Assembly: GCF_021502675.1 (NCBI RefSeq)
Contig: NZ_JAKFHA010000001.1
Span: forward strand, 125,400-189,399
DNA from: Yinghuangia soli
GTDB lineage: Bacteria; Actinomycetota; Actinomycetes; Streptomycetales; Streptomycetaceae
DNA length: 64,000 bases
Direction: 5' to 3'
Positions 9,716 through 16,650 of the stretch are shown piece after piece. Every line of letters starts with the position of its first letter. Positions within the stretch are counted from its first letter, which is position 1. Below the pieces are notes generated by a model, which saw only the letters and a list, made by a program, of their open reading frames with translations, was not told the DNA's origin and ran no database searches. The translations under genes were made by a program, and so were the position numbers.

Positions 9716-10396
9716 ATGAACGACCGGATCAGCGCAGCAGGATCCGCCGAGACCACCGACGACATTCCGGCGCTCGTCCGCGCGTGGGTCGAGGGCTGGG
9801 TGGTCTCGCGCGCGGCCGCGCCGCCGGTCGTCGAACCCTGGGGCTTCACCGTCGAGGTCGGCCTCGCCAAACAGGTCCGGCGGCATGTGCTGCCGTTCGC
9901 CGACGAAGCCGTGCTGCGCAAGCTCGTCGAGACGGCCGCGCCGCACACCTGGCTGAAGGTCTTCGCCGCCGAGGACGACCTGCGGGCGCTGCTCGCCCCC
10001 GGCTGGCGCTTCGACGACGCCGGGTACCTGATGTCGATCCCGCTCACCCCTGCCGAGGTCCGGGTGCCGGACGGCTACCGGGTCGCCTCGTGGACGCACG
10101 GCGGTCTCACCAAGGTCGTGGTGACCACGACCGGCGACGGCGAACTCGCGGCGCGCGGCCAGATCGGCGTCCCCGCCCCCGGCGCGCCGGCCGTCGCCGA
10201 CCAGATCGAGACGGTGCCCGGCCACCAGCGCCGCGGCCTGGGCAGCGTCGTGATGCGCAGCCTGCAGAACGCCGCCTGCGAGTCCGGCTCCCGCCTCGCC
10301 GTCCTCGGCGCCACCGACGACGGGCAGGCGCTGTACGGGCACCTGGGCTGGACCACGCATGCGCCGCTGACCGGGATCCTGTTCGACGGCGCGTGA
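9716..10396 (+). CDS. GNAT-family N-acetyltransferase
   Basis: 226 residues with a C-terminal GNAT domain. The acetyl-CoA motif A is QIETVPGHQRRGLGSVVMRS (Q/R-x-x-G-x-G/A), followed by the motif B helix and LGATDDGQALYGHLGW. The N-terminal half is less conserved. The ATG at 9716 is preceded by GGCGGAGG. It is divergent from the nucleotidyltransferase-fold gene, with a perfect palindrome between them. The acceptor substrate cannot be told from sequence. Confidence 0.85.
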   Translation: MNDRISAAGSAETTDDIPALVRAWVEGWVVSRAAAPPVVEPWGFTVEVGLAKQVRRHVLPFADEAVLRKLVETAAPHTWLKVFAAEDDLRALLAPGWRFDDAGYLMSIPLTPAEVRVPDGYRVASWTHGGLTKVVVTTTGDGELAARGQIGVPAPGAPAVADQIETVPGHQRRGLGSVVMRSLQNAACESGSRLAVLGATDDGQALYGHLGWTTHAPLTGILFDGA

Positions 10397-10423
10397 GCCC
10401 GCGGGGTGCGGGCGGCGCCGGGC

Positions 10424-10429
10424 TACAGT
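10424..10429 (+). promoter_or_regulatory. -10 box suggesting a leaderless transcript
   Basis: TACAGT ends nine bases before the GTG start at 10438, and no ribosome-binding sequence precedes that GTG. This is the spacing expected when transcription starts at the start codon, which is common in actinomycetes. It is a sequence-based inference only. Confidence 0.4.
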
Positions 10430-10437
10430 CTGCGACT

Positions 10438-11061
10438 GTGACCGGCACTGCTCCTCCCCCGCACTCCTCGCATTCCACGGGCTCCTCGCTCCCCGCCCGT
10501 CCTTCCGCCGACGACCTGCGGCAGCTCCTCGACGCGGGCGGTGTGGCGTACGCCCCCGGCCTCGAACCGGACGAACTGCGGGCGGTCGAGGAGGCGTACG
10601 GCATCGCCTTCGCCCCCGAGCACCGGTTGATGCTGGAAGCCGCGCTGCCCCTCGGTCCCGGTTGGCCGGATTGGCGCGACGGCGGCCCGGCCGCGCTGCG
10701 CATGCAGCTGGGCCTGCCCGCCGAGGGGGTGGTGTTCGACGTCGAGAACGCCGGCTTCTGGCCCGCGGCGTGGGGTGCCAGGCCCGCGCAGCGCAAGCAC
10801 GCGCTGAAGTCGGCCCGCTGGCATCTCGCGAAGGCCCCGCGCCTGGTCCCGGTGCACGGCAACTGCTACCTGCCGGGCATCGCGGACGCGTGGGGGCTGC
10901 CGGTGCTCGCGGTGCGGCGTACCGAGGTCGAGGTCCGCGGCGCTTCGCTGGCCGACTACCTCGGACGGGCTTTCGGGGCGCAGGATGTGGCCGGACTGCC
11001 GGTTCCCGCGGCGGCAGGCGCCCCTGAGGTCGAATTCTGGGGCGGCCTCGTCGCCGACTGA
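10438..11061 (+). CDS. SUKH-superfamily (SMI1/KNR4-like) protein
   Basis: 207 residues. Typical SUKH features are EEAYGIAFAPEHRLMLEAAL followed by PLGPGWPDWRDG (helix plus strand entering the fold) and the later PVHGNCYLPGIADAWGLPVL strand pair. The GTG at 10438 is the first start after the upstream gene and lacks a ribosome site. SUKH proteins include immunity proteins against contact-dependent and RHS toxins, and also housekeeping members. With no toxin beside it the role is open. It converges on the DUF1877 gene with a 13-base gap. Confidence 0.8.
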   Translation: MTGTAPPPHSSHSTGSSLPARPSADDLRQLLDAGGVAYAPGLEPDELRAVEEAYGIAFAPEHRLMLEAALPLGPGWPDWRDGGPAALRMQLGLPAEGVVFDVENAGFWPAAWGARPAQRKHALKSARWHLAKAPRLVPVHGNCYLPGIADAWGLPVLAVRRTEVEVRGASLADYLGRAFGAQDVAGLPVPAAAGAPEVEFWGGLVAD

Positions 11062-11074
11062 GGCAGCGGCCCGG

Positions 11075-11587
11075 TCAGTCGAGCCAGAGCAGCATCGCGT
11101 CGCCCGACTCCGCGGCCGCGCCGAAGTACACCACCAGGTCGTCGTACCAGGACCGCGGCCAGGCGAGCGGATCGTCCTCGCCATCGTCCGGGTCCCAATG
11201 GCCCGGGTAGACGTCGGCGCGCTTCAGCTCGGCCGGGTCCACGCCGCGGACGAGCGCGTCGTACGTCAGTTCGCCCAGCTCGGCGGCCGCCTCGCGCACC
11301 CGTTCGACGGGCAGGTAGTGCGGCTCGCCGTAGCCCCAGTCCTCGCCGGGGGCGAACGCGATCTCGCCGTGCACGACGTTGACCGGGAACCCGTACCGGT
11401 CGAACAGGAACTCCAGCGCACCCCACGCCTTGTACGTGGAGTAGTGCCGGGCCTCGCGCGTCGGCGGCTCGGCTTCCTCCTCGGCGTCGACGACCGCGTA
11501 CACCTCGTCGAGCGCCGCGGTCGGGTCGGCGATGGCTGTGGCCAGTTGCTCCGGGCTGACGCGCAAGTACCGACCGATCATGCTCAT
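11075..11587 (-). CDS. DUF1877 (YfbM-like) family protein
   Basis: 170 residues. The DUF1877 opening MSMIGRYLRVSPEQLATAIA is clear, followed by YSTYKAWGALEFLFDRYG and the GEDWGYGEPHYLPVERVREA segment in which the family places conserved Trp and Tyr residues. The first ATG (11587) is used because family members start with M-x-M-I-G. The family has no known function; Pfam members are found next to immunity-type genes at times, which is of interest beside the SUKH gene. Confidence 0.85.
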   Translation of the reverse strand: MSMIGRYLRVSPEQLATAIADPTAALDEVYAVVDAEEEAEPPTREARHYSTYKAWGALEFLFDRYGFPVNVVHGEIAFAPGEDWGYGEPHYLPVERVREAAAELGELTYDALVRGVDPAELKRADVYPGHWDPDDGEDDPLAWPRSWYDDLVVYFGAAAESGDAMLLWLD

Positions 11588-11661
11588 GCGCGCACTGTAG
11601 TTCGCACACCCGACATTCCCGGCCGGGCGCATTGCTCCGTGCCGGTGAATCGCCCGGCGGC

Positions 11662-11692
11662 TTGACCATGACACGGTGTCAGGCAGTGGAGT
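11662..11692 (+). promoter_or_regulatory. MerR-type promoter with dyad operator
   Basis: A TTGACC -35-like box (11662-11667) is followed by the perfect dyad TGACAC-G-GTGTCA (11669-11681). A weak -10-like TGGAGT (11687-11692) lies exactly 19 bases after the -35 box. A dyad inside an over-long 19-base spacer is the hallmark of MerR-controlled promoters. It sits directly before the MerR gene, so autoregulation is likely. The weak -10, overlapping the ribosome site, is the doubtful point. Confidence 0.5.
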
Positions 11693-11701
11693 GGAGGAGT
11701 C

Positions 11702-12544
11702 ATGTTCACCATCGGAGATTTCGCCCGGCACGGCCGCGTGTCCGTCCGCATGCTGCGGCACTACGACGCCCTCGGCCTCCTGCGCCCGACCCGTGTCGAT
11801 CCGTCGACCGGCTACCGGCACTACTCGGCCGCCCAACTTGCCCGCCTCAACCGCATCATCGCGCTCAAGGAACTCGGCTTCAGCCTCCAGCAGGTCGGGG
11901 CGATCCTCGACGACAAGGTCGACACCGAGGAGCTGCGCGGCATGCTGCGGCTGCGCCGTGCCGAGCTGGCCGCGTCGGTCGCTGCCGAGACCGCGCGGCT
12001 CGCCCAGGTCGAGGCGCGGCTCCGAACCATCGAGGAAGAAGGCCTCATGGCCACTGACGAGGTCGTCCTGAAGACCCTGCCCGCGGTCCGCGTCGCCGAA
12101 CTGACCACGACCGCGGAGAGCTACGAGCCGCAGCACATCGGACCGGCCGTGGGGCCGTTGTTCCAGGAGCTGTGCCGCCGCCTGGAGGCCGCCGGGATCC
12201 GGGGCTTCGGACCCGGCATCGCATACTACGAACCCGCGTCCGAGGGCGGTGCCGAGGTCCGGCCGGGTGACAGCGAGATCATCGTGCACGCCGCGATGAC
12301 CGTCGGCCCCGAGGTCGTGACCACGGCCGACTTCACCGTGGTGACGCTCCCCGAGGTCGAGGCGGCGACGATCGTGCACCGCGGGGCGATGCAGGACCTC
12401 ATGCCCACGATCCACAGCCTGGTGTCCTGGCTGGACGCAAGCGAGTACGTCTCGACCGGCTTCGCCCGCGAGCTGTACCTGGAGTGCCCGCCGGACGAGA
12501 ACGAATGGGTCACCGAACTGCAGGAGCCGGTGCGGAAGGCCTGA
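11702..12544 (+). CDS. MerR-family regulator with GyrI-like effector domain (BmrR/TipA type)
   Basis: 280 residues. The N-terminal MerR winged helix is MFTIGDFARHGRVSVRMLRH followed by YDALGLLRPTRVDPSTGYRH (residues 1-70). A dimerisation coiled coil spans about residues 75-120. A GyrI-like effector-binding domain runs from about residue 125 (VLKTLPAVRVAELTTTAESY) to the end and closes with ELYLECPPDENEWVTELQEP. The ATG at 11702 has GGAGG upstream. The effector domain is of the kind that binds hydrophobic drugs. The target may be only its own promoter, as no efflux gene is adjacent. Confidence 0.92.
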   Translation: MFTIGDFARHGRVSVRMLRHYDALGLLRPTRVDPSTGYRHYSAAQLARLNRIIALKELGFSLQQVGAILDDKVDTEELRGMLRLRRAELAASVAAETARLAQVEARLRTIEEEGLMATDEVVLKTLPAVRVAELTTTAESYEPQHIGPAVGPLFQELCRRLEAAGIRGFGPGIAYYEPASEGGAEVRPGDSEIIVHAAMTVGPEVVTTADFTVVTLPEVEAATIVHRGAMQDLMPTIHSLVSWLDASEYVSTGFARELYLECPPDENEWVTELQEPVRKA

Positions 12545-12595
12545 CAACGCCGACTCCCCCTCGCGTCCCGGCCTCCCCCCGCCTGGGACGAGAGC

Positions 12596-12637
12596 GCGGA
12601 GGGCAGGGGGACGCCGTCCGCGTCCCCTGCTCTCCGC
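12596..12637. terminator. stem-loop terminator between convergent genes
   Basis: A near-perfect inverted repeat (arms 12596-12614 and 12620-12637, with one mismatch and one bulge) and a five-base loop lie in the 124-base gap between the convergent MerR gene and the membrane protein gene. There is no U-tract, which is normal for actinomycete terminators. Confidence 0.55.
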
Positions 12638-12668
12638 CTTCGCCGCTCTCGGATACCCCTTCCTGGGA

Positions 12669-13694
12669 CTATCCGGCGGATGTCTCGATGTACGGGGCGT
12701 GCACCGGCAGCAGCACCTTGACCCGCGCCCCCGACTCCGCCGCGAAGTGCACGAGTGCGGCGGCCGCTGCGTCCGAACCACCGGCCAGTCCGGCCTGCAG
12801 GTCCGCTCCCGCGGTCAGCGAGACGACGAAGGCGCCGTTGCGTCCCATGGTCGGCGGATGCACCCAGGTCCCGTCGTACGGACCGCGGAGCAGGCCGACG
12901 AGCCCCTTGCCGAGGAACACCACCTCGGCCAACTCGCCCCAGGCCAGCGAGAATTCATCATCGCCATCGGTGACCCGGAAACCGTCCGCATCCATGTGGA
13001 AGGTCCCGGCCACGCCGTCCCGGTCGAGCCGCGGCGCCTCGATGCCCGTCTTCGGTACCTCGCCGGCGTGGTCGTACACGAAGTCCGCACCCGCGTGGTC
13101 CGGCACAGCCACGAAGCACGTCCCGGCCTCGACCAAACCCGCGGCCCCGGCGCCGCGGTCGGTCTCCCGGTCGCCCAGCTCGAGGTAGCCGTTCGACGGC
13201 GGCCCGACCAGCCGCGGCTCCGCACCGCCGGCCAAAGCGACGACCCCTGAAGTGCGGAAGTCCCCGGCGAACCACACCTGCCCGCCCTGCGCCTCGGCCA
13301 AGTACCTGCGCTTCCGGCTTGACCAGGGATTGCGGCCGAGCCGCATGACGGAGCCGTCCGCGGCCACCAACCGGGCCCGCCCGACCCCGTCGACATCGCG
13401 CGCAGCGTCCGCCGCCTGCTCGACGAACGTCACTTTCTGCCAGCCCAGTTCGTCCGCGATGCGCTGCACCGCGCGCGTGGTCGGCCGCGTCCCGCCGAAG
13501 CGCGTGATGAAGCGGTACGCCCCGGCGACCACGACCACCATGCCCACCGCCTTGACCCAGGCCGCGGAGCCGCCGACCGCGCTGATCGCCCCCATGAGGA
13601 CCAGGCTGCCGACCAGCGACCCCCAGGCCTCGGCAAGCCTGCGCCGCCGCGCCGCCTCTATGTCCGCCGGTGTCGGCGCTGCCCCGATGTCCAC
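12669..13694 (-). CDS. hypothetical two-helix membrane protein
   Basis: 341 residues with the GTG start at 13694, which has GGGAGG just upstream. Two adjacent hydrophobic stretches occur near residues 20-65 (LVGSLVLMGAISAVGGSAAW and AVGMVVVVAGAYRFI). The remaining 270 residues are cytosolic-looking beta-rich sequence with LVAADGSVMRLGRNPWSSRK and FAGDFRTSGVVALAGGAEPR, without a recognised domain. The frame stays open upstream to 13853 through a Gln-Asp/Gln-Glu repeat, but that part comes from a hexanucleotide-like repeat and is probably not translated. The function is unknown. Confidence 0.65.
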   Translation of the reverse strand: MDIGAAPTPADIEAARRRRLAEAWGSLVGSLVLMGAISAVGGSAAWVKAVGMVVVVAGAYRFITRFGGTRPTTRAVQRIADELGWQKVTFVEQAADAARDVDGVGRARLVAADGSVMRLGRNPWSSRKRRYLAEAQGGQVWFAGDFRTSGVVALAGGAEPRLVGPPSNGYLELGDRETDRGAGAAGLVEAGTCFVAVPDHAGADFVYDHAGEVPKTGIEAPRLDRDGVAGTFHMDADGFRVTDGDDEFSLAWGELAEVVFLGKGLVGLLRGPYDGTWVHPPTMGRNGAFVVSLTAGADLQAGLAGGSDAAAAALVHFAAESGARVKVLLPVHAPYIETSAG

Positions 13695-13699
13695 TACGC

Positions 13700-13772
13700 C
13701 TCCCGACCGCCCCGGGTCCTGCTCCTGATCCTGCTCCTGCTCCTGGCCCTGGTCCTGACCCTGATCACGCAA
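13700..13772. repeat. hexanucleotide-type low-complexity repeat (ctcctg/cctgat units)
   Basis: About ten imperfect copies of a six-base unit (CTGCTC, CTGATC, CTGGCC, CTGGTC) lie immediately upstream of the start at 13694. In frame it would encode alternating Gln-Asp and Gln-Glu. It may affect the choice of start codon of the - strand gene. Confidence 0.7.
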
Positions 13773-13921
13773 GCAATACACGGCCCCGCGACCCGGGGCA
13801 ACAGTCCGCTCGCGCCATCCGATCCGAGGGAAGTACCCAGGTATGAACCGCATTTACCGATATAGGGTCCGACCACCGAGCGTTTCGCCCGGGCCGGTCC
13901 TGCAACGGGGGAGCAAGGATC

Positions 13922-14809
13922 ATGATGCGACGCCCACCCGACCACGCGCGCCACCGCCCGTCCCGTACCCGGGCCGCCGCACTCCTCCTCGCCATGGCCC
14001 TCGTCCTCTCCGCCTGCACGTTCGGCTCGGCTCCGTCCCCCTCGGCCCAGGTCGGATACGCGATCGGCCCCATCAAGCTGTCCGTCGGCACGAACGGCGT
14101 CTCCGTCACCCTCGGCCGCAACTTCGTGACGCCGCTGGGGACCATCTCCTTCGACACTGGTCTCGGCTACAGCAAGTCGAAGAAGGACCCGGGTCTCGTG
14201 GTCGTCGTCCGGCAGACCCTCTCGGGCGTGCCCACCGACACCGCGTACGAGATCAAGGCCGACGAGAAGCTGCGCGTCACCGTCGCCGGCAAAGTCGTGC
14301 AGGAGATCGCCGAGAACTACATCCTCATCGAGGCCACGCCGGGCACCGAGATCGCCATCGAGCCCGCGTCCGGCAAGCCGCAAAGCCGCGCCCCATCGGC
14401 TGAACCTGCTTTCCCCTCAGCCAAGTTGCCCACCGCCTTCACTGGCGATTGGCACGGCACCACCCGTACCGCCGGCTCCCCCAACCGCGCCGACTTCACC
14501 GTCGCCATGCTCCTGAAGGGCGGCCCCGTCGGGGCAACCGTAGGCGACGTCCAGTCCACGTCCCCGGCCCGCGGCACCTGCGAGGCGAACCTGATCCTCG
14601 CCGCAACGGCCGTACACCCGGTCGAACGCAACCGCATCATCGTCGAGGTGGTCCCCGCCCGCTCCCAGGCCTGCGGCGCGCGGATGTGGTCGGTACTGAC
14701 CCTCACCGCCCGCGACACCATCACCATCGTCAGCTACCCGGACGCGCAGTCGGCCGACCGCCACACCCCGCTGCTGAGCACCGGCACCCTGATCCGCCGG
14801 CCCGGCTGA
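13922..14809 (+). CDS. secreted lipoprotein of unknown function
   Basis: 295 residues. The signal peptide has an Arg-rich start, the hydrophobic core AAALLLAMALVLSAC and a lipobox L-S-A-C placing the lipidated Cys near residue 37. The mature part has a beta-rich first region (GYAIGPIKLSVGTNGVSVTL) and a second region from about residue 165 (FTGDWHGTTRTAGSPNRADF) rich in beta strands with two Cys. GGGGGAGCAAGG precedes the ATG at 13922. Similar architecture is seen in actinomycete surface lipoproteins, but no function is assigned. It ends three bases before the convergent GNAT gene ends. Confidence 0.75.
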   Translation: MMRRPPDHARHRPSRTRAAALLLAMALVLSACTFGSAPSPSAQVGYAIGPIKLSVGTNGVSVTLGRNFVTPLGTISFDTGLGYSKSKKDPGLVVVVRQTLSGVPTDTAYEIKADEKLRVTVAGKVVQEIAENYILIEATPGTEIAIEPASGKPQSRAPSAEPAFPSAKLPTAFTGDWHGTTRTAGSPNRADFTVAMLLKGGPVGATVGDVQSTSPARGTCEANLILAATAVHPVERNRIIVEVVPARSQACGARMWSVLTLTARDTITIVSYPDAQSADRHTPLLSTGTLIRRPG

Positions 14810-14812
14810 CCA

Positions 14813-15775
14813 CTACTCCCAGGCCATGTGCAGCGCATGCTCGAACGCCCGGAACCCGGCCCGCTCGAAGGCCGCCGCCATGGGGACGTTGCCCAAATCC
14901 GTCGACGCCCGGATCCGCGGCACATCATCCTGCGCCGCGAGCACGCGCACGCCCTCCGCGACCACCTCGTCCACGTACCCGCGGCCCCGAAACGCCGGCA
15001 GCACGCCGATGTACGCCAGGATCGGGTTGTAGCTGTTCCGCGCCGCGACCACGAACCCGACCGGCTCGCCGCTCCCCGGCAAGGTCGCGACCCGCCACCA
15101 CTCCCGCGGAGTCGTGTACGCCGCGAACTCGTCCCGGAACTGCGCCTCGGCCGCTTCCCGCGCGGTCATCGTCTCCAGATCCGCCAAACTATGCGCATCC
15201 AGCGTCCCGTCCAGCACCTCGGTCATCATGCCGATCAACTCGGCGTCATCGCGCACCGCACGGAACTCCAGCCGCCCATCGGGCTCCCGCGTCCCCGCCT
15301 CCGGCGTCCAATCCAGCCGCAGCCGCTCAACCATCAACCGAGCCCCGGCCCGCTCCAGCACCGCCATGCGCTCCTCGACCCCGCGCCGCACCGCCGGCTC
15401 CGCCCGCCACCCGGGCTCCACGAACCGCACGTACCCGACCGGCGCCCCATCCCCCAGCACAGCCTTCGCCGCCACGTCATACAACGCCGCCGCAACCCCC
15501 ACCCGGTCGACGCCCTCCGCCGCATCGTCGACATCCAAGATGTCCAGCAGCACAGGCGCTTCCCCCGCCCGAGGCGCCCACCAGGCAACCCGAGCCAGCA
15601 CCCGCCCATCCCCGCCGAGCGCCACCCACATCCACTCAACCCGCCGCCGCCCCGCAGCGAGGTCGTCCGCCAACTCATGGTTCAACCCATAGGGCAACCC
15701 ACAAAAGAGCGCCACTTCCTCGGCTCCGACCAGGTGACGAACCACAACCCCGCCGACCAATTCCGGACCCCTCAT
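14813..15775 (-). CDS. GNAT-family N-acetyltransferase
   Basis: 320 residues with two GNAT-like halves. The C-terminal one is complete: VGFVVAARNSYNPILAYIGV, then LPAFRGRGYVDEVVAEGVRV (motif A R/Q-x-x-G-x-G) and ASTDLGNVPMAAAFERAGFR. The N-terminal half (HELADDLAAGRRRVEWMWVA, later VGYVRFVEPGWRAEP) looks like a degenerate copy. The layout matches tandem-GNAT proteins such as mycothiol-synthase-like enzymes, but the substrate is not predictable. The start is the ATG at 15775. Confidence 0.8.
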   Translation of the reverse strand: MRGPELVGGVVVRHLVGAEEVALFCGLPYGLNHELADDLAAGRRRVEWMWVALGGDGRVLARVAWWAPRAGEAPVLLDILDVDDAAEGVDRVGVAAALYDVAAKAVLGDGAPVGYVRFVEPGWRAEPAVRRGVEERMAVLERAGARLMVERLRLDWTPEAGTREPDGRLEFRAVRDDAELIGMMTEVLDGTLDAHSLADLETMTAREAAEAQFRDEFAAYTTPREWWRVATLPGSGEPVGFVVAARNSYNPILAYIGVLPAFRGRGYVDEVVAEGVRVLAAQDDVPRIRASTDLGNVPMAAAFERAGFRAFEHALHMAWE

Positions 15776-16074
15776 CCGCAGCTACTCCCGTAGATCGCCT
15801 CTGGTGTCCAGTCGACTGCCAACTGCGCAGCCCCCGGATACTCCCAGCACAGCACCGAACTGTGCCCATCCGACCTCGCGAAGGACGATTGCAGGCTGCG
15901 GCGGCCCGCGGCTCGAGTTCCTGATTCCGGACTGCCTCCCCCAACCGACGGGAATGGTCGCGAGGTCCACGCAGAAGTGCTGCCTGAAACGGTGACCGTC
16001 ACGCTCGGACCCCGTCCTCAGCGGATCGGCCGTAACCGTCGCGCACACGTAGCACGGCGCCGCAGCATGACGAG
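15776..16074. other. intergenic region, lower GC, possible gene remnant
   Basis: 299 bases with visibly lower GC than the surroundings. Several short - strand frames overlap here (for example one containing HFCVDLATIPVGWGRQSG), but none has a clear start, codon bias or recognisable domain. It lies downstream of the immunity gene, a place where displaced toxin or immunity fragments often collect. No gene is called. Confidence 0.4.
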
Positions 16075-16599
16075 TCAGGCAGGCAGTACAACCGCCCGCC
16101 ACAGCGAATGACGCCGACTTTTCACATCCGGGTCTTCGGACGCCACGGCATCGAGAAACAGGTGGCAACTCTCGTAGTAGTCGCCGCCGAGCTCGTCGTC
16201 CTCGATCTGCGAAACCCAATACCATCGCCAGGCAAAATCGACGAGCAGGCTCACCGATGAATTGATGTAATAGTTGTCCCGGTGCCAGCCGTCGGACGAC
16301 AGCCCCCACACTGCACCGGACGGGACATCCACCGCAATTTCAAGCCCGATCCAGGTTCCGAGCGAGAAATATGCGCGCCCCTGATCGCTGCACCTCGGCA
16401 CGACAGCCCGAGAAATGCAGGCATCAAAATTCACCCTGCCCATCACCGGAAGCCCCCAGCGCGCGAGTGACAGGCGGTCGATCTCGGGGATTTTCCACCC
16501 ACCCAGGGCCTCCGGATCCGGCAACGTCTGCTCCGCAGGGACAACCAGGTCGGCGAGAGGTCGCTTCAGCAAGTCAAGAACTTGCTCACATTTTCCCAC
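16075..16599 (-). CDS. SUKH-4-like immunity protein
   Basis: 174 residues, no signal peptide. The pattern is that of SUKH-4 immunity proteins: LARWGLPVMGRVNFD near the start, YFSLGTWIGLEIAVDVPSGA and VWGLSSDGWHRDNYYINSSV (the sequence before the conserved N-S-S), then a long helix SLLVDFAWRWYWVSQI. It lies 51 bases downstream of the RHS toxin gene on the same strand and shares its locally lower GC content, as expected for a cognate immunity gene that protects the producer from the C-terminal toxin. The start is GTG at 16599. Family assignment is from memory of the motif pattern; the position makes the role likely. Confidence 0.75.
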   Translation of the reverse strand: MGKCEQVLDLLKRPLADLVVPAEQTLPDPEALGGWKIPEIDRLSLARWGLPVMGRVNFDACISRAVVPRCSDQGRAYFSLGTWIGLEIAVDVPSGAVWGLSSDGWHRDNYYINSSVSLLVDFAWRWYWVSQIEDDELGGDYYESCHLFLDAVASEDPDVKSRRHSLWRAVVLPA

Positions 16600-16650
16600 T
16601 ACTCGCCGCCCTTCGATCCCGCCGAGCCATTGACGAGGGACCGCCTCACC

